Source: Micromonospora_G sp044901685 (GTDB lineage: Bacteria > Actinomycetota > Actinomycetes > Mycobacteriales > Micromonosporaceae). From it: 64,000 bases of DNA. The stretch spans positions 496,001-560,000 of the forward strand of contig NZ_JBJDPS010000004.1 in NCBI RefSeq assembly GCF_044901685.1, in the 5' to 3' direction. Numbering within the stretch: position 1 is the stretch's first letter; every line of letters starts with the position of its first letter. This document shows, piece by piece, positions 24,609 through 33,711 of the stretch. The position numbers and the translations under genes were made by a program. The notes beneath the pieces are model-generated. The model had not been told where the DNA came from. It saw nothing but the letters and a program-made list of their open reading frames with translations, and ran no database searches.

Positions 24609-27608
24609 GTGGCCGACCGCATGATCATCCGTGGCGCGCGCGAGCACAACCTGCGTGACGTCAACCTCGACCTGCCACGGGACGCAATGATCGTCTTCAC
24701 CGGGCTCTCCGGCTCGGGCAAGTCGAGCCTGGCCTTCGACACGATCTTCGCCGAGGGGCAGCGGCGCTACGTGGAGTCGCTGTCGTCGTACGCCCGGCAG
24801 TTCCTCGGCCAGATGGACAAACCCGACGTCGACTTCATCGAGGGGCTCAGCCCGGCGGTGTCGATCGACCAGAAGTCGACCTCGCGCAACCCCCGCTCGA
24901 CCGTCGGCACGATCACCGAGGTCTACGACTACCTCCGGCTGCTCTACGCCCGGGTCGGCGAGCCGCACTGTCCGGTCTGCGGCGAGCGGATCTCCAAGCA
25001 GAGCCCGCAGCAGATCGTCGACCGGGTGCTGGCGATGAAGGAGGGCACCCGGTTCATGGTGCTCGCGCCGGTGGTCCGGGGACGCAAGGGGGAGTATCTC
25101 GACCTGTTCGCCGAGCTCCAGGGCAAGGGGTACGCCCGGGCCCGGGTCGACGGCGTGGTCCAGCCGCTGACCGAGTTCATCGGCGAGTCGCCGTCGACCA
25201 AGCTGAAGAAGCAGGAGAAGCACACCATCGAGGTGGTGGTCGACCGGCTCACCGTCAAGACCTCGGCCAAGCAGCGGCTCACCGACTCGGTGGAGTCCGC
25301 GCTGGCCCTCTCCGGCGGGCTGGTCCTGCTCGACTTCGTCGACCTGGCCGAGGACGACCCGGACCGGGAGCGGCGCTACTCCGAGCACCTGGCCTGCCCG
25401 AACGACCACCCGCTGGCGATCGAGGACCTGGAGCCCCGGGTCTTCTCCTTCAACGCCCCCTACGGCGCCTGCCCGGAGTGCACCGGGCTGGGCACCAAGA
25501 AGGAGGTCGACCCGGAGCTGGTCGTGCCGGACCCGGAGCGGTCCCTGCGCGAGGGCGCGATCCAGCCCTGGGCGTCCGGGCAGACCCTGGAATACTTCCT
25601 GCACCTGCTGGAGGCGCTGGGCGAGGCCGAGCACTTCGACCTCGACACCCCGTGGCGCAAGCTCCCCTCCCGGGCGCAGAAGTCGATCCTGCACGGCTCC
25701 GGGGACCAGGTGCACGTGCGCTACCGCAACAAGTACGGTCGCGAGCGCTCCTACTACACCGGCTTCGAGGGCGTGGTGCAGTGGATCGAGCGCCGGCACT
25801 CCGACACCGAGTCGGACTGGTCCCGGGACAAGTACGAGGGCTACATGCGCGACGTACCGTGTGCGGCGTGTGGCGGGGCCCGGCTCAAGCCCGAGGTGCT
25901 CGCGGTCACCCTCGGCGGGCGGAGCATCGCCGAGATCTGCAACCTCTCGGTGGGCGAGTGCGCCGAGCTGCTGGCCGTACTGGAGCTGACCGACCGGCAG
26001 AAGATGATCGCCGAGCGGGTGCTCAAGGAGATCAACGCGCGGCTGCGCTTCCTGGTCGACGTCGGGCTGGACTACCTCTCGCTGGACCGCCCGGCCGGCA
26101 CCCTCTCCGGTGGCGAGGCCCAGCGCATCCGGCTGGCCACCCAGATCGGCTCCGGCCTGGTCGGCGTCCTCTACGTCCTCGACGAGCCGTCGATCGGGCT
26201 GCACCAGCGGGACAACCACCGGCTGATCGAGACCCTGGTCCGGCTCAAGAACCTGGGCAACACCCTGATCGTGGTCGAGCACGACGAGGACACCATCCGG
26301 GTGGCCGACTGGATCGTCGACATCGGGCCGGGCGCGGGCGAGCACGGCGGCCGGATCGTGCACAGCGGTGCCGTACCGGACCTGCTCACCAACACCGAGT
26401 CGGTCACCGGTGCCTACCTCTCCGGCCGGCGCAAGATCCCCACCCCGAAGCAGCGCCGCCCGCAGACCCCGGGCCGCGAGTTGGTGGTGCACGGCGCGCG
26501 CGAGCACAACCTGCGCAACCTGACGGTGCCGTTCCCGCTGGGCCAGTTCACCGCCGTCACCGGGGTCAGCGGCTCGGGCAAGTCGACCCTGGTCAACGAC
26601 ATCCTGTACGCGGTGCTGGCGAACCAGATCAACGGCGCCCGGCTGGTGCCCGGTCGGCACACCCGGGTCTCCGGCCTGGAGCACGTGGACAAGGTGGTCG
26701 GCGTCGACCAGTCGCCTATCGGCCGTACCCCGAGGTCCAACCCGGCCGCGTACACCGGGGTCTGGGACCACGTGCGCAAGCTCTTCGCCGAGACGACCGA
26801 GGCGAAGGTACGCGGCTACGGCCCCGGCCGGTTCTCGTTCAACGTCAAGGGCGGTCGCTGCGAGGCGTGCAGCGGTGACGGCACCATCAAGATCGAGATG
26901 AACTTCCTGCCCGACGTCTACGTGCCGTGCGAGGTGTGCAAGGGAGCCCGGTACAACCGGGAGACCCTGGAGGTGCACTACAAGGGTCGTACCGTCGCCG
27001 ACGTGTTGCAGATGCCGATCGAGGAGGCGGCCGAGTTCTTCTCCGCCATCCCGGCCATCCACCGGCACCTCAGGACGCTGGTCGACGTCGGACTCGGTTA
27101 CGTACGGCTGGGGCAGTCGGCGCCGACGCTGTCCGGCGGTGAGGCGCAGCGGGTCAAGCTCGCCTCCGAGCTGCAGAAACGCTCGACCGGCCGGACCGTG
27201 TACGTGCTCGACGAGCCGACCACCGGCCTACACTTCGAGGACATCCGCAAGCTGCTCGGCGTGCTGGAGAGTCTGGTCGACAAGGGCAACACGGTGATCG
27301 TGATCGAGCACAACCTGGACGTGATCAAGACCGCCGACTGGCTCATCGACATGGGCCCGGAGGGCGGTCACCGGGGCGGGCTGATGCTGGCCGCCGGCAC
27401 GCCCGAGGAGTTGGCCGAGGTGGCGACCAGCCACACCGGGCAGTTCCTGCGTCCGGTGCTCGGGCTCAAGGGCAAGGCCAAGGGGTCCGAGGCGGCCACC
27501 GCCCGGGCCGAGAAGGCCAACGGCGCGACGGCGAAGACGCGTACCGGGGTGGGGGCGAAGGCCGTGGCGGCGCCGGCCCGGAAGCGGCGGACGACCTCGG
27601 CGGTCTGA
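24609..27608 (+). CDS. uvrA: excinuclease ABC subunit A
   Basis: The 999-aa protein has two ABC ATPase modules. The first has Walker A GLSGSGKSS near residue 33, the CPVCGERIS and CPECTG / CAACGGARL zinc elements and signature LSGGEAQRI. The second has GVSGSGKST, the CEACSGDGTIK and CEVCKGARYN zinc finger, and LSGGEAQRV. UvrA dimerises, finds bulky DNA lesions and loads UvrB. GTG 24609 is chosen (VADRMIIRGAREHNLRDV), with GGGAG ahead; ATG 24621 is possible. The last 45 residues are an Ala/Lys-rich tail common in actinobacteria. Confidence 0.97.
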   Translation: MADRMIIRGAREHNLRDVNLDLPRDAMIVFTGLSGSGKSSLAFDTIFAEGQRRYVESLSSYARQFLGQMDKPDVDFIEGLSPAVSIDQKSTSRNPRSTVGTITEVYDYLRLLYARVGEPHCPVCGERISKQSPQQIVDRVLAMKEGTRFMVLAPVVRGRKGEYLDLFAELQGKGYARARVDGVVQPLTEFIGESPSTKLKKQEKHTIEVVVDRLTVKTSAKQRLTDSVESALALSGGLVLLDFVDLAEDDPDRERRYSEHLACPNDHPLAIEDLEPRVFSFNAPYGACPECTGLGTKKEVDPELVVPDPERSLREGAIQPWASGQTLEYFLHLLEALGEAEHFDLDTPWRKLPSRAQKSILHGSGDQVHVRYRNKYGRERSYYTGFEGVVQWIERRHSDTESDWSRDKYEGYMRDVPCAACGGARLKPEVLAVTLGGRSIAEICNLSVGECAELLAVLELTDRQKMIAERVLKEINARLRFLVDVGLDYLSLDRPAGTLSGGEAQRIRLATQIGSGLVGVLYVLDEPSIGLHQRDNHRLIETLVRLKNLGNTLIVVEHDEDTIRVADWIVDIGPGAGEHGGRIVHSGAVPDLLTNTESVTGAYLSGRRKIPTPKQRRPQTPGRELVVHGAREHNLRNLTVPFPLGQFTAVTGVSGSGKSTLVNDILYAVLANQINGARLVPGRHTRVSGLEHVDKVVGVDQSPIGRTPRSNPAAYTGVWDHVRKLFAETTEAKVRGYGPGRFSFNVKGGRCEACSGDGTIKIEMNFLPDVYVPCEVCKGARYNRETLEVHYKGRTVADVLQMPIEEAAEFFSAIPAIHRHLRTLVDVGLGYVRLGQSAPTLSGGEAQRVKLASELQKRSTGRTVYVLDEPTTGLHFEDIRKLLGVLESLVDKGNTVIVIEHNLDVIKTADWLIDMGPEGGHRGGLMLAAGTPEELAEVATSHTGQFLRPVLGLKGKAKGSEAATARAEKANGATAKTRTGVGAKAVAAPARKRRTTSAV

Positions 27609-27708
27609 TTCGTCCCGGGCTGAACCGTTGTCGGCGGCCCTGCGTGTCTACTGTCGTGGCCGCAGATCCTGCCCGGCGGCCGCCACAGTCAACGAGGAAA
27701 GGCTAGGC

Positions 27709-28182
27709 ATGAGTGACGATCAGATCGTGACCGCTCCGGTGCAGACCCGCCGCGCCATGCTGCTGGGCGCGGGTGCCGTCGGCGCGACCGTGGTACTCGC
27801 CGCCTGCGGCACCGACAACTCGACCGACGGTGGCACCGACGCCGCACCCGGTGACGACGCGAACGACCCGGGTGCGAACGCCCCGGGGGCCGGCGGCGAC
27901 GTGTTGACCAAGACCGGCGAGGTGCCGGTCGGCGGCGGCCTGATCTTCGCGGCCAAGGACGTGGTGGTCACCCAGCCGACCGCCGGTGACTTCAAGGCGT
28001 TCAGCGCGATCTGCACCCACCAGAACTGCCCGGTCACCAACGTCGACGGCGGCACGATCAACTGCTCCTGCCACGGCAGCAAGTTCTCGATCACCGATGG
28101 CTCGGTGAAGAACGGACCGGCGACCCGCCCGCTGGCGGCCAAGAGCGTCAAGGTCGACGGCGAGAACATCACCCTCGCCTGA
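27709..28182 (+). CDS. Tat-exported lipoprotein with Rieske [2Fe-2S] domain
   Basis: The 157-aa protein has a twin-arginine start (QTRRAMLLGAG), a lipobox VLAAC near residue 33, a low-complexity Gly/Asp/Ala linker and then a Rieske domain. The cluster ligands are Cys-Thr-His in AICTHQNCPV and Cys-x-Cys-His in NCSCHGSKFS. It is likely an extracytoplasmic electron-transfer protein, as small Rieske lipoproteins of actinobacteria are. GAGGAAAGG lies ahead of ATG 27709. A strong terminator hairpin begins three bases after the stop. Confidence 0.92.
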   Translation: MSDDQIVTAPVQTRRAMLLGAGAVGATVVLAACGTDNSTDGGTDAAPGDDANDPGANAPGAGGDVLTKTGEVPVGGGLIFAAKDVVVTQPTAGDFKAFSAICTHQNCPVTNVDGGTINCSCHGSKFSITDGSVKNGPATRPLAAKSVKVDGENITLA

Positions 28183-28185
28183 GGT

Positions 28186-28238
28186 GTAAGGAAGGGCCCC
28201 TTGTTAACGCTATGCGTTAACAAGGGGCCCTTCCTTAC
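28186..28238. terminator. dispersed 53-base hairpin, copy 2 with compensated changes
   Basis: The arms are 25 bases and perfectly paired around the loop TAT, three bases after the Rieske stop. Compared with copies 1 and 3, an A-T pair is replaced by a G-C pair (TTATTAA becomes TTGTTAA on the left, TTAATAA becomes TTAACAA on the right) and the loop is inverted. Both arms changed together. Confidence 0.9.
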
Positions 28239-28273
28239 CTGTGTGCGCGCCGGGTCGGCACTACCATGCGGGG

Positions 28274-29014
28274 ATGCGGCTCACCGTGCTGGGCGCCTGC
28301 GGGGCGTGGCCCGAGGCCGGGCAGGCGTGCAGTGGTTTCCTGGTCGAACAGGACGGCTTCCGGCTGTTGCTGGACGTCGGCTACGCGACCCTGCCGAGAC
28401 TGCTGGAACGGGTCGGCGCCGAACAGATCGACGCGGTTTTTGTCAGCCACGGCCACCCGGACCACTGCGCCGACCTGAACCCGCTGCTGCGGGCGCGCCA
28501 CCTGCGGGACGACAAACCCGACCCGCTGCCGGTGTATTCGCTGCCCGGTGCGCTGGACGCGGTGCTCGCGCTGGACCGTCCCGGCATGCTCGACGACGCG
28601 TACGTCCGGCACGAGTTCACCGCCGGGGACCGGCTGCGGATCGGCCCGTTCGAGGCGCAGACCCGGCTGCTGCCGCACTGGGTGCCCAACGCCGGCATCC
28701 GGCTGAGCGTCGGTGGGCGGGTGCTCGCGTACACCGGTGACACCGGGCCGAGCCCCGAGGTGGTGGAACTGGCCCGCGACGCCGACCTGCTGCTCGCCGA
28801 CGCGAGCCACGCCGACCGGGTCCCGGAGGACTCGACAAACGAGTCGACCAGTGCCCGGCAGGCCGGCGCGCAGGCGGCCGAGGCCGGCGTCGGGATGCTG
28901 CTGCTGACCCACTTCTGGCCCGGCACCGACCGTACCGCCGCCCAGGCGGCGGCCGCCGAGACCTTCGACGGCGAGATCGCCGCCGCCATCCCCGACCTCA
29001 CCGTGCAACTGTAA
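28274..29014 (+). CDS. MBL-fold hydrolase (RNase Z/AttM-like)
   Basis: The 246-aa protein begins MRLTVLGACGAWPEAG and has the metal motif SHGHPDHCADLNP, then NAGIRLSVGGRVLAYTGDTGPSP and LLADASHAD, and closes with the His of MLLLTHFWPGTD. This arrangement matches RNase Z/ElaC-like and cyclic-nucleotide-phosphodiesterase-like MBL proteins of actinobacteria. The precise substrate is not evident. ATG 28274 is the best start. The gene ends inside the third hairpin copy. Confidence 0.85.
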   Translation: MRLTVLGACGAWPEAGQACSGFLVEQDGFRLLLDVGYATLPRLLERVGAEQIDAVFVSHGHPDHCADLNPLLRARHLRDDKPDPLPVYSLPGALDAVLALDRPGMLDDAYVRHEFTAGDRLRIGPFEAQTRLLPHWVPNAGIRLSVGGRVLAYTGDTGPSPEVVELARDADLLLADASHADRVPEDSTNESTSARQAGAQAAEAGVGMLLLTHFWPGTDRTAAQAAAAETFDGEIAAAIPDLTVQL

Positions 29015-29063
29015 GGAAGGGCCCCTTATTAACGCATAGCGTTAATAAGGGGCCCTTCCTTAC
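29011..29063. terminator. dispersed 53-base hairpin, copy 3
   Basis: Identical to the copy at 16601. The TAA stop of the MBL gene (29012-29014) lies inside its first arm, so the hairpin begins before translation ends. It separates the MBL gene from uvrC. Confidence 0.9.
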
Positions 29064-29103
29064 CCCGGTGGGAATGACGGGGGTGCGGACTAGGCTTGCT
29101 GGC

Positions 29104-31044
29104 GTGGCTGACCCCTCTACCTACCGTCCCGCCCCCGGCACGATTCCGGAGGCGCCCGGGGTCTACCGGTTCCGTGACCCGACCGGCAAGGTGATCTACG
29201 TCGGCAAGGCGAAGAACCTGCGCAGCCGGCTCAACTCCTACTTCGGCGACATCTGGAACCTGCACCAGCGCACCCAGCAGATGGTCACCACGGCCGCCTC
29301 GGTCGACTGGATCACGGTCGGCACCGAGGTCGAGGCGCTCCAGCAGGAATACACCTGGATCAAGCAGTACGACCCACGGTTCAACGTCCGCTACCGGGAC
29401 GACAAGTCGTACCCATACCTTGCCGTCACGCTGGACGAGGAGTACCCCCGGCTCCAGGTGATGCGCGGCGCCAAGCGCAAGGGGGTGCGTTACTTCGGGC
29501 CGTACTCGCACGCCTGGGCCATCCGGGAGACCCTGGACCTGCTGCTCCGGGTCTTCCCGTCGCGCACCTGCTCGTCGGGGGTGTTCAAGCGGGCCGCCCA
29601 GATCGGCCGCCCGTGCCTGCTCGGCGACATCGGCAAGTGCTCCGCGCCCTGCGTCGGCCGGGTCTCGGCCGACGAGCACCGGGAGATCGTGGACAACTTC
29701 TGCGACTTCATGGCGGGGCGGACCGACACCATGGTCCGCCGCCTCGAACGGGAGATGCTCGACGCGAGCGAGCAGTTGGAGTTCGAACTGGCCGCCCGGC
29801 TGCGCGACGACGTCGCGGCGCTGCGCCGGGCGATGGAGAAGCAGACCGTCGTGCTCGGCGACGGCACCGACGCCGACGTGGTCGCGTTCGCCGAGGACCC
29901 GCTGGAGGCCGCGGTCCAGGTCTTCCACGTACGCGACGGACGGGTGCGCGGCCAGCGGGGCTGGGTGGTGGAGAAGGTCGAGGAGCTGAGCACCGGCGAC
30001 CTGGTGCACCACTTCTGCACCCAGGTCTACGGCGGCGAGCAGGGCGAGGGTGACGTACCCCGGGAGTTGCTGGTGCCGGCGCTGCCGCCGGACGCGGACG
30101 CGCTCGCCGACTGGCTCTCCGACAAGCGGGGGAGTCGGGTCAGCCTGCGGGTGCCGCAGCGCGGCGACAAGCGGGCGCTGCTGGAGACCGTCGGGCGCAA
30201 CGCCGGTGAGGCGCTGACCCGGCACAAGCTGCGCCGCTCCGGTGACCTCACCACCCGGAGCAAGGCGCTCGACGAGATCACCGAGGCACTCGGCCTGCGT
30301 ACGTCGCCGCTGCGGATCGAGTGTTACGACATCTCCCAGATCCAGGGCACCGACGTGGTGGCCAGCATGGTCGTCTTCGAGGACGGGTTGCCGCGCAAGA
30401 GCGAGTACCGGCGGTTCGTGGTGCGCGGCGCGACCGACGACCTCTCCGCCATGTCCGAGGTGCTGCGCCGCCGGTTCGCCCGCTACCTCGAAGCCCGCGC
30501 CGAGACCGGTGAACTGGGCGAGGAGATGGAGATCGACCCGGACCGCCCCGGGATCGACCCGACCACCGGTCGGCCGCGCAAGTTCGCGTACCCGCCGCAG
30601 CTTGTTGTGGTCGACGGCGGTCAGCCCCAGGTGGCAGCCGCCTCGGCGGTCCTGGCCGACCTCGGCATCGACGACGTCGGGCTCTGCGGGCTGGCCAAGC
30701 GGCTGGAGGAGGTGTGGCTGCCCGACGACGAGTTCCCGGTGATCATGCCGCGCACCTCGGAAGGGCTCTACCTGCTGCAACGCGTACGCGACGAGGCCCA
30801 CCGCTTTGCCATCACGTTCCACCGGGAGCGCCGGTCGAAGCGGATGACCACCTCCGGCCTGGACAACGTGCCCGGCCTCGGCGAGGTACGCCGCAAGGCG
30901 CTGCTGCGGCACTTCGGCTCGGTCAAGCGGCTCGCCGCCGCCGAGGTGGACGAGATCGTCGAGGTGCCCGGCATCGGGCGCCGTACCGCCGAGGCGATCC
31001 TCGCCGCGCTCGATCCGGACCGGACGGCCGTCCCGCCGGCCTGA
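29104..31044 (+). CDS. uvrC: excinuclease ABC subunit C
   Basis: The 646-aa protein has a GIY-YIG-type N-terminal nuclease (APGVYRFRDPTGKVIYVGKA), the Cys-rich CSAPCVGRVS region, a UvrB-binding UVR-like helix (LEREMLDASEQLEFELAARL), an RNase H-like nuclease domain with RIECYDISQIQG, and tandem helix-hairpin-helix motifs (VPGLGEVRRKALL, VPGIGRRTAEAIL). UvrC makes both incisions in nucleotide excision repair. GTG 29104 starts VADPSTYRPAPGTIP. In actinobacteria the rapZ-yvcK-whiA group normally lies close to uvrC; here it is 28.6 kb away. Confidence 0.96.
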   Translation: MADPSTYRPAPGTIPEAPGVYRFRDPTGKVIYVGKAKNLRSRLNSYFGDIWNLHQRTQQMVTTAASVDWITVGTEVEALQQEYTWIKQYDPRFNVRYRDDKSYPYLAVTLDEEYPRLQVMRGAKRKGVRYFGPYSHAWAIRETLDLLLRVFPSRTCSSGVFKRAAQIGRPCLLGDIGKCSAPCVGRVSADEHREIVDNFCDFMAGRTDTMVRRLEREMLDASEQLEFELAARLRDDVAALRRAMEKQTVVLGDGTDADVVAFAEDPLEAAVQVFHVRDGRVRGQRGWVVEKVEELSTGDLVHHFCTQVYGGEQGEGDVPRELLVPALPPDADALADWLSDKRGSRVSLRVPQRGDKRALLETVGRNAGEALTRHKLRRSGDLTTRSKALDEITEALGLRTSPLRIECYDISQIQGTDVVASMVVFEDGLPRKSEYRRFVVRGATDDLSAMSEVLRRRFARYLEARAETGELGEEMEIDPDRPGIDPTTGRPRKFAYPPQLVVVDGGQPQVAAASAVLADLGIDDVGLCGLAKRLEEVWLPDDEFPVIMPRTSEGLYLLQRVRDEAHRFAITFHRERRSKRMTTSGLDNVPGLGEVRRKALLRHFGSVKRLAAAEVDEIVEVPGIGRRTAEAILAALDPDRTAVPPA

Positions 31045-31205
31045 GCTGCTGATTTCAGGTCTCCGCAAGGTTCCTCCACGGTGCGGTACGCACAGTGGTC
31101 CGCACGGCACCCCGGTGGTGTCGCTCCCTTCTGCCCGCTCTCGGTCCGTCGACGTCTGCCGGAACAGGCGCGGGTGGTGGAACGTGTCAGCGGAGAGGAA
31201 CCCGC

Positions 31206-33053
31206 ATGGACCACCCGATCGGCGTACCCACGCGCCGACCCGTCACCCGTCAGCGGCTCGGCAGCCTGCTGCGTACCCTGCTCACCGCCGCCCTCACGGC
31301 CACCCTGCTGGTGCCGGTGGGACCGCGGGCGGCCTCGGCGGCCCCGCCGAACGGCAACCTGATCATCAACGGCACCTTCGACAACGGCAGCACCGCACCC
31401 TGGTGGACCCGGCTCGCCGAGACCAGGACCGACGTCCAGTCCGGGCAGCTAAGGATCCGGACCCTGGGCGACCGGCCCAACACCTGGGACGACCTGGTCG
31501 GCCACTTCGAGTTCGGGGTGGAGGCCGGGCGCCGCTACCGGTTGCAGTTCGACGCGAACGCCGATGTCGCCCGCTCGCTGCGCGTCTCGGTGTCCCGGGT
31601 GAACACCCCGTACACCTCGGCGTTCGACCGGAACATCACGCTCGGCGGCACGACGACCCGGTTCACCTTTGACTTCACCTCGCCGTTCGCCGACCCCGAG
31701 GCGGTGCTCTTCTTCCACCTCGGCGACAGCGTCGCCTCGACGGTACGGCTGGACAACATCAGCCTCGTCCCGCAGCCCGCCGACCCGGCGACCGACCCGG
31801 TGCTGTTCTGGAACGCGCAGCTCCTGGGGGCGTACCGGGACGCGACGGCCGGCGTACCGCCGACCAGCGGGTCCCGGATCGGTGCCATCATGCACGCGGC
31901 GATGTGGGACGCGGCGGTCTCGGTGACCGGCACCGGGCAGCCGTACCGGGGGCGGGTGCCGGTGCACTACCCGGGCACGTTCGACGACGTGGTCGCCCCG
32001 TCGCTGGAGGCGGCGATCAACCAGGCGGCGCGTGACACCCTGTTCGCGCTCTTCGCCGGCAACGCCCACCCGGGTGTGGACCCGAACCGGTTCAACAGCG
32101 CGCTGACCCAGGCCACCGGGCGACTGCCGTCCGGCGTCAACGCCTCGGAGATCGCCCGGGGCAGCTCCGTCGGGGCGCAGGCCGCCGCCGCGTTGCTCCA
32201 GGCCCGGAGCAACGACGGCGCCGCTGACAACACGCCGTACGTGCTGGAGAACGTGCCCGGGTCGTGGCGGCCGACCGAGGCCGGGACCTCGGCGGTCAGT
32301 CCGAACTGGGGTCGGGTGACCCCGTTCGCGATGACCCGACCGGACCAGTTCCGGCCCGGTCTGCCGGCCGGTGCGACCAGCTACGCCGCCCTGCTCCAGC
32401 ACCCCGAGTACCAGCGCCAGGTGGACGAGGTACGCCGGTTCGGCGGGCGAGACGAGGCCACCACGGAACGTACCGACGAGCAGCGTGAGATCGCCTTCTT
32501 CTGGGCCAACGACGTGCCGGGCACCTACAAGCCGCCGGGGCAGTTGTTCGAGCACACCCGGATCGTGGCCGAGTCGCGGGGGCTCGACCTGCTCGGCAAC
32601 GCCCGGCTGTTCGGGCTGGTCGCGCTCGCCATGGCGGATGGCGCCATCGCCGCCTGGGACGCCAAGTACCAGAGCGCGATCGACCTCTGGCGACCGGAGT
32701 CCGCGATCCAGTCGATCGAACCGGGCTGGCAGCCGCTCTCCGTACGTCCGGGCGGCCAGTCCTTCTCGCCGGCCTTCCCGGCGTACGTCTCCGGGCACGC
32801 GACCTTCGCCGGGGCCTGGGCCGGCGTGATGCGGGCGTACTTCGGCACCGACGCGATCGCCTTCACCGGCACCACCGAGGACCCGAGCGCGGTCGGGGTG
32901 GAGCGCGACTTCTCGAGCTTCAGCCAGGCGGCCCGGGAGAACGCGCAGAGCCGGATCTACCTCGGCGTGCACTACCAGTTCGACGCCGACGCCGGTCTCG
33001 CCACCGGCACCTCGGTGGCCGCCCGGGTGTACGCCACCCAACTCCGGCCCTGA
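31206..33053 (+). CDS. secreted vanadium-dependent haloperoxidase/PAP2-like protein with N-terminal carbohydrate-binding-like domain
   Basis: The 615-aa protein has a signal peptide (LLRTLLTAALTATLLVPVG, cut near ASAA-PP), a jelly-roll carbohydrate-binding-like domain (about 48-188, GNLIINGTFDNGSTAPWW) and a vanadium-haloperoxidase domain (about 196-615). The oxyanion-binding residues are all present in order: Lys and Arg in AKYQSAIDLWRPE, Ser-Gly-His in YVSGHATFAG, and Arg and His in SRIYLGVHYQFDAD. Members may be true haloperoxidases or vanadate-sensitive phosphatases. It starts at ATG 31206 behind GAGAGGAA. Confidence 0.85.
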   Translation: MDHPIGVPTRRPVTRQRLGSLLRTLLTAALTATLLVPVGPRAASAAPPNGNLIINGTFDNGSTAPWWTRLAETRTDVQSGQLRIRTLGDRPNTWDDLVGHFEFGVEAGRRYRLQFDANADVARSLRVSVSRVNTPYTSAFDRNITLGGTTTRFTFDFTSPFADPEAVLFFHLGDSVASTVRLDNISLVPQPADPATDPVLFWNAQLLGAYRDATAGVPPTSGSRIGAIMHAAMWDAAVSVTGTGQPYRGRVPVHYPGTFDDVVAPSLEAAINQAARDTLFALFAGNAHPGVDPNRFNSALTQATGRLPSGVNASEIARGSSVGAQAAAALLQARSNDGAADNTPYVLENVPGSWRPTEAGTSAVSPNWGRVTPFAMTRPDQFRPGLPAGATSYAALLQHPEYQRQVDEVRRFGGRDEATTERTDEQREIAFFWANDVPGTYKPPGQLFEHTRIVAESRGLDLLGNARLFGLVALAMADGAIAAWDAKYQSAIDLWRPESAIQSIEPGWQPLSVRPGGQSFSPAFPAYVSGHATFAGAWAGVMRAYFGTDAIAFTGTTEDPSAVGVERDFSSFSQAARENAQSRIYLGVHYQFDADAGLATGTSVAARVYATQLRP

Positions 33054-33059
33054 TCCTCC

Positions 33060-33100
33060 GGTTCCGGGCGGGCCGACCGTGGGAGGGTCCGCCCGGAACC
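33060..33100. terminator. bidirectional hairpin terminator
   Basis: GGTTCCGGGCGG pairs perfectly with CCGCCCGGAACC across 17 bases, between the haloperoxidase-like gene and the convergent MarR gene. Confidence 0.75.
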
Positions 33101-33117
33101 CGAGCAGGCACCGTAGA

Positions 33118-33642
33118 TCAGATCGGCTGGCGTGAGCGGCCCGGCTCGGCCGGCGGCTGCTCGGCGGCGAGCATGACCCGGCGCAGCAGGTCGGCGAGGG
33201 TCCGGCGTTCGTCCGGGTCGAGGGCGTCGAGCAGCCGTTGTTCCTCGTGGCCGAGGGTTTGCATCGCGTCGAGCCAGGCGGCGTGCCCGGTCTCGGTGAG
33301 TTCGAGGTCGACCCGGCGGCGGTCGGTGTCGGACGGGAGCCGGCGGACAAATCCGCGCCGGGCCAGCGCGTCCAGGCGGGCGGTGACCGAGGCCGGGGCC
33401 AGGTCGAGGTCGGCGGCGAGTTCCGAAGGGGTGGCCCGGCCGCGCCGCCCGGCCAGGGCGTGCAGGGTGTCGAACTCGTGTCGCTGGAACTCGAAGTCGG
33501 TCAGGTAGCGCTCCTTGACCCGGCGCAGGTGCCGGGTGAGCCTCGATGCCCGGGTGACCACGCTCTCGACGTCGGGGTCGAGGCTCGGCAGCACGGGCAG
33601 CCAGCGGTCGACGTGCCCGTCGGTCCAGTCGTGCCGTTCCAT
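33118..33642 (-). CDS. MarR-family transcriptional regulator
   Basis: The 174-aa protein has the winged helix of MarR: LAGRRGRATPSELAADLDLA with ASVTARLDALARRGFVRR as recognition helix and wing DTDRRRVDLELTETG. Dimerisation helices lie at both ends. It is divergent from an MFS exporter gene with 69 bases between them, the classic regulator-pump arrangement, so it probably represses both and is released by a ligand. ATG 33642 is used; GTG 33648 is an alternative. Confidence 0.9.
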   Translation of the reverse strand: MERHDWTDGHVDRWLPVLPSLDPDVESVVTRASRLTRHLRRVKERYLTDFEFQRHEFDTLHALAGRRGRATPSELAADLDLAPASVTARLDALARRGFVRRLPSDTDRRRVDLELTETGHAAWLDAMQTLGHEEQRLLDALDPDERRTLADLLRRVMLAAEQPPAEPGRSRQPI

Positions 33643-33685
33643 CGCCACACTCTACGTCACCGTCGAATTATTCGTTGGCGAAAGA

Positions 33686-33697
33686 TTCGACGTCGAA
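33686..33697. promoter_or_regulatory. candidate MarR operator
   Basis: TTCGACGTCGAA is a perfect 12-base palindrome, 15 bases upstream of the MFS start. A related GTCGAAT lies on the other side at 33662, giving a GTCGAAT...ATTCGAC pair. The whole gap is AT-richer than the flanks. Confidence 0.55.
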
Positions 33698-33711
33698 CTA
33701 AATTCCGGGAC

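Noticed and set aside
24435..27068. Long 877-codon minus-strand frame opposite uvrA
   Set aside because: Antisense shadow of a high-GC gene; the uvrA frame has all family motifs and the antisense frame shows no recognisable domain.
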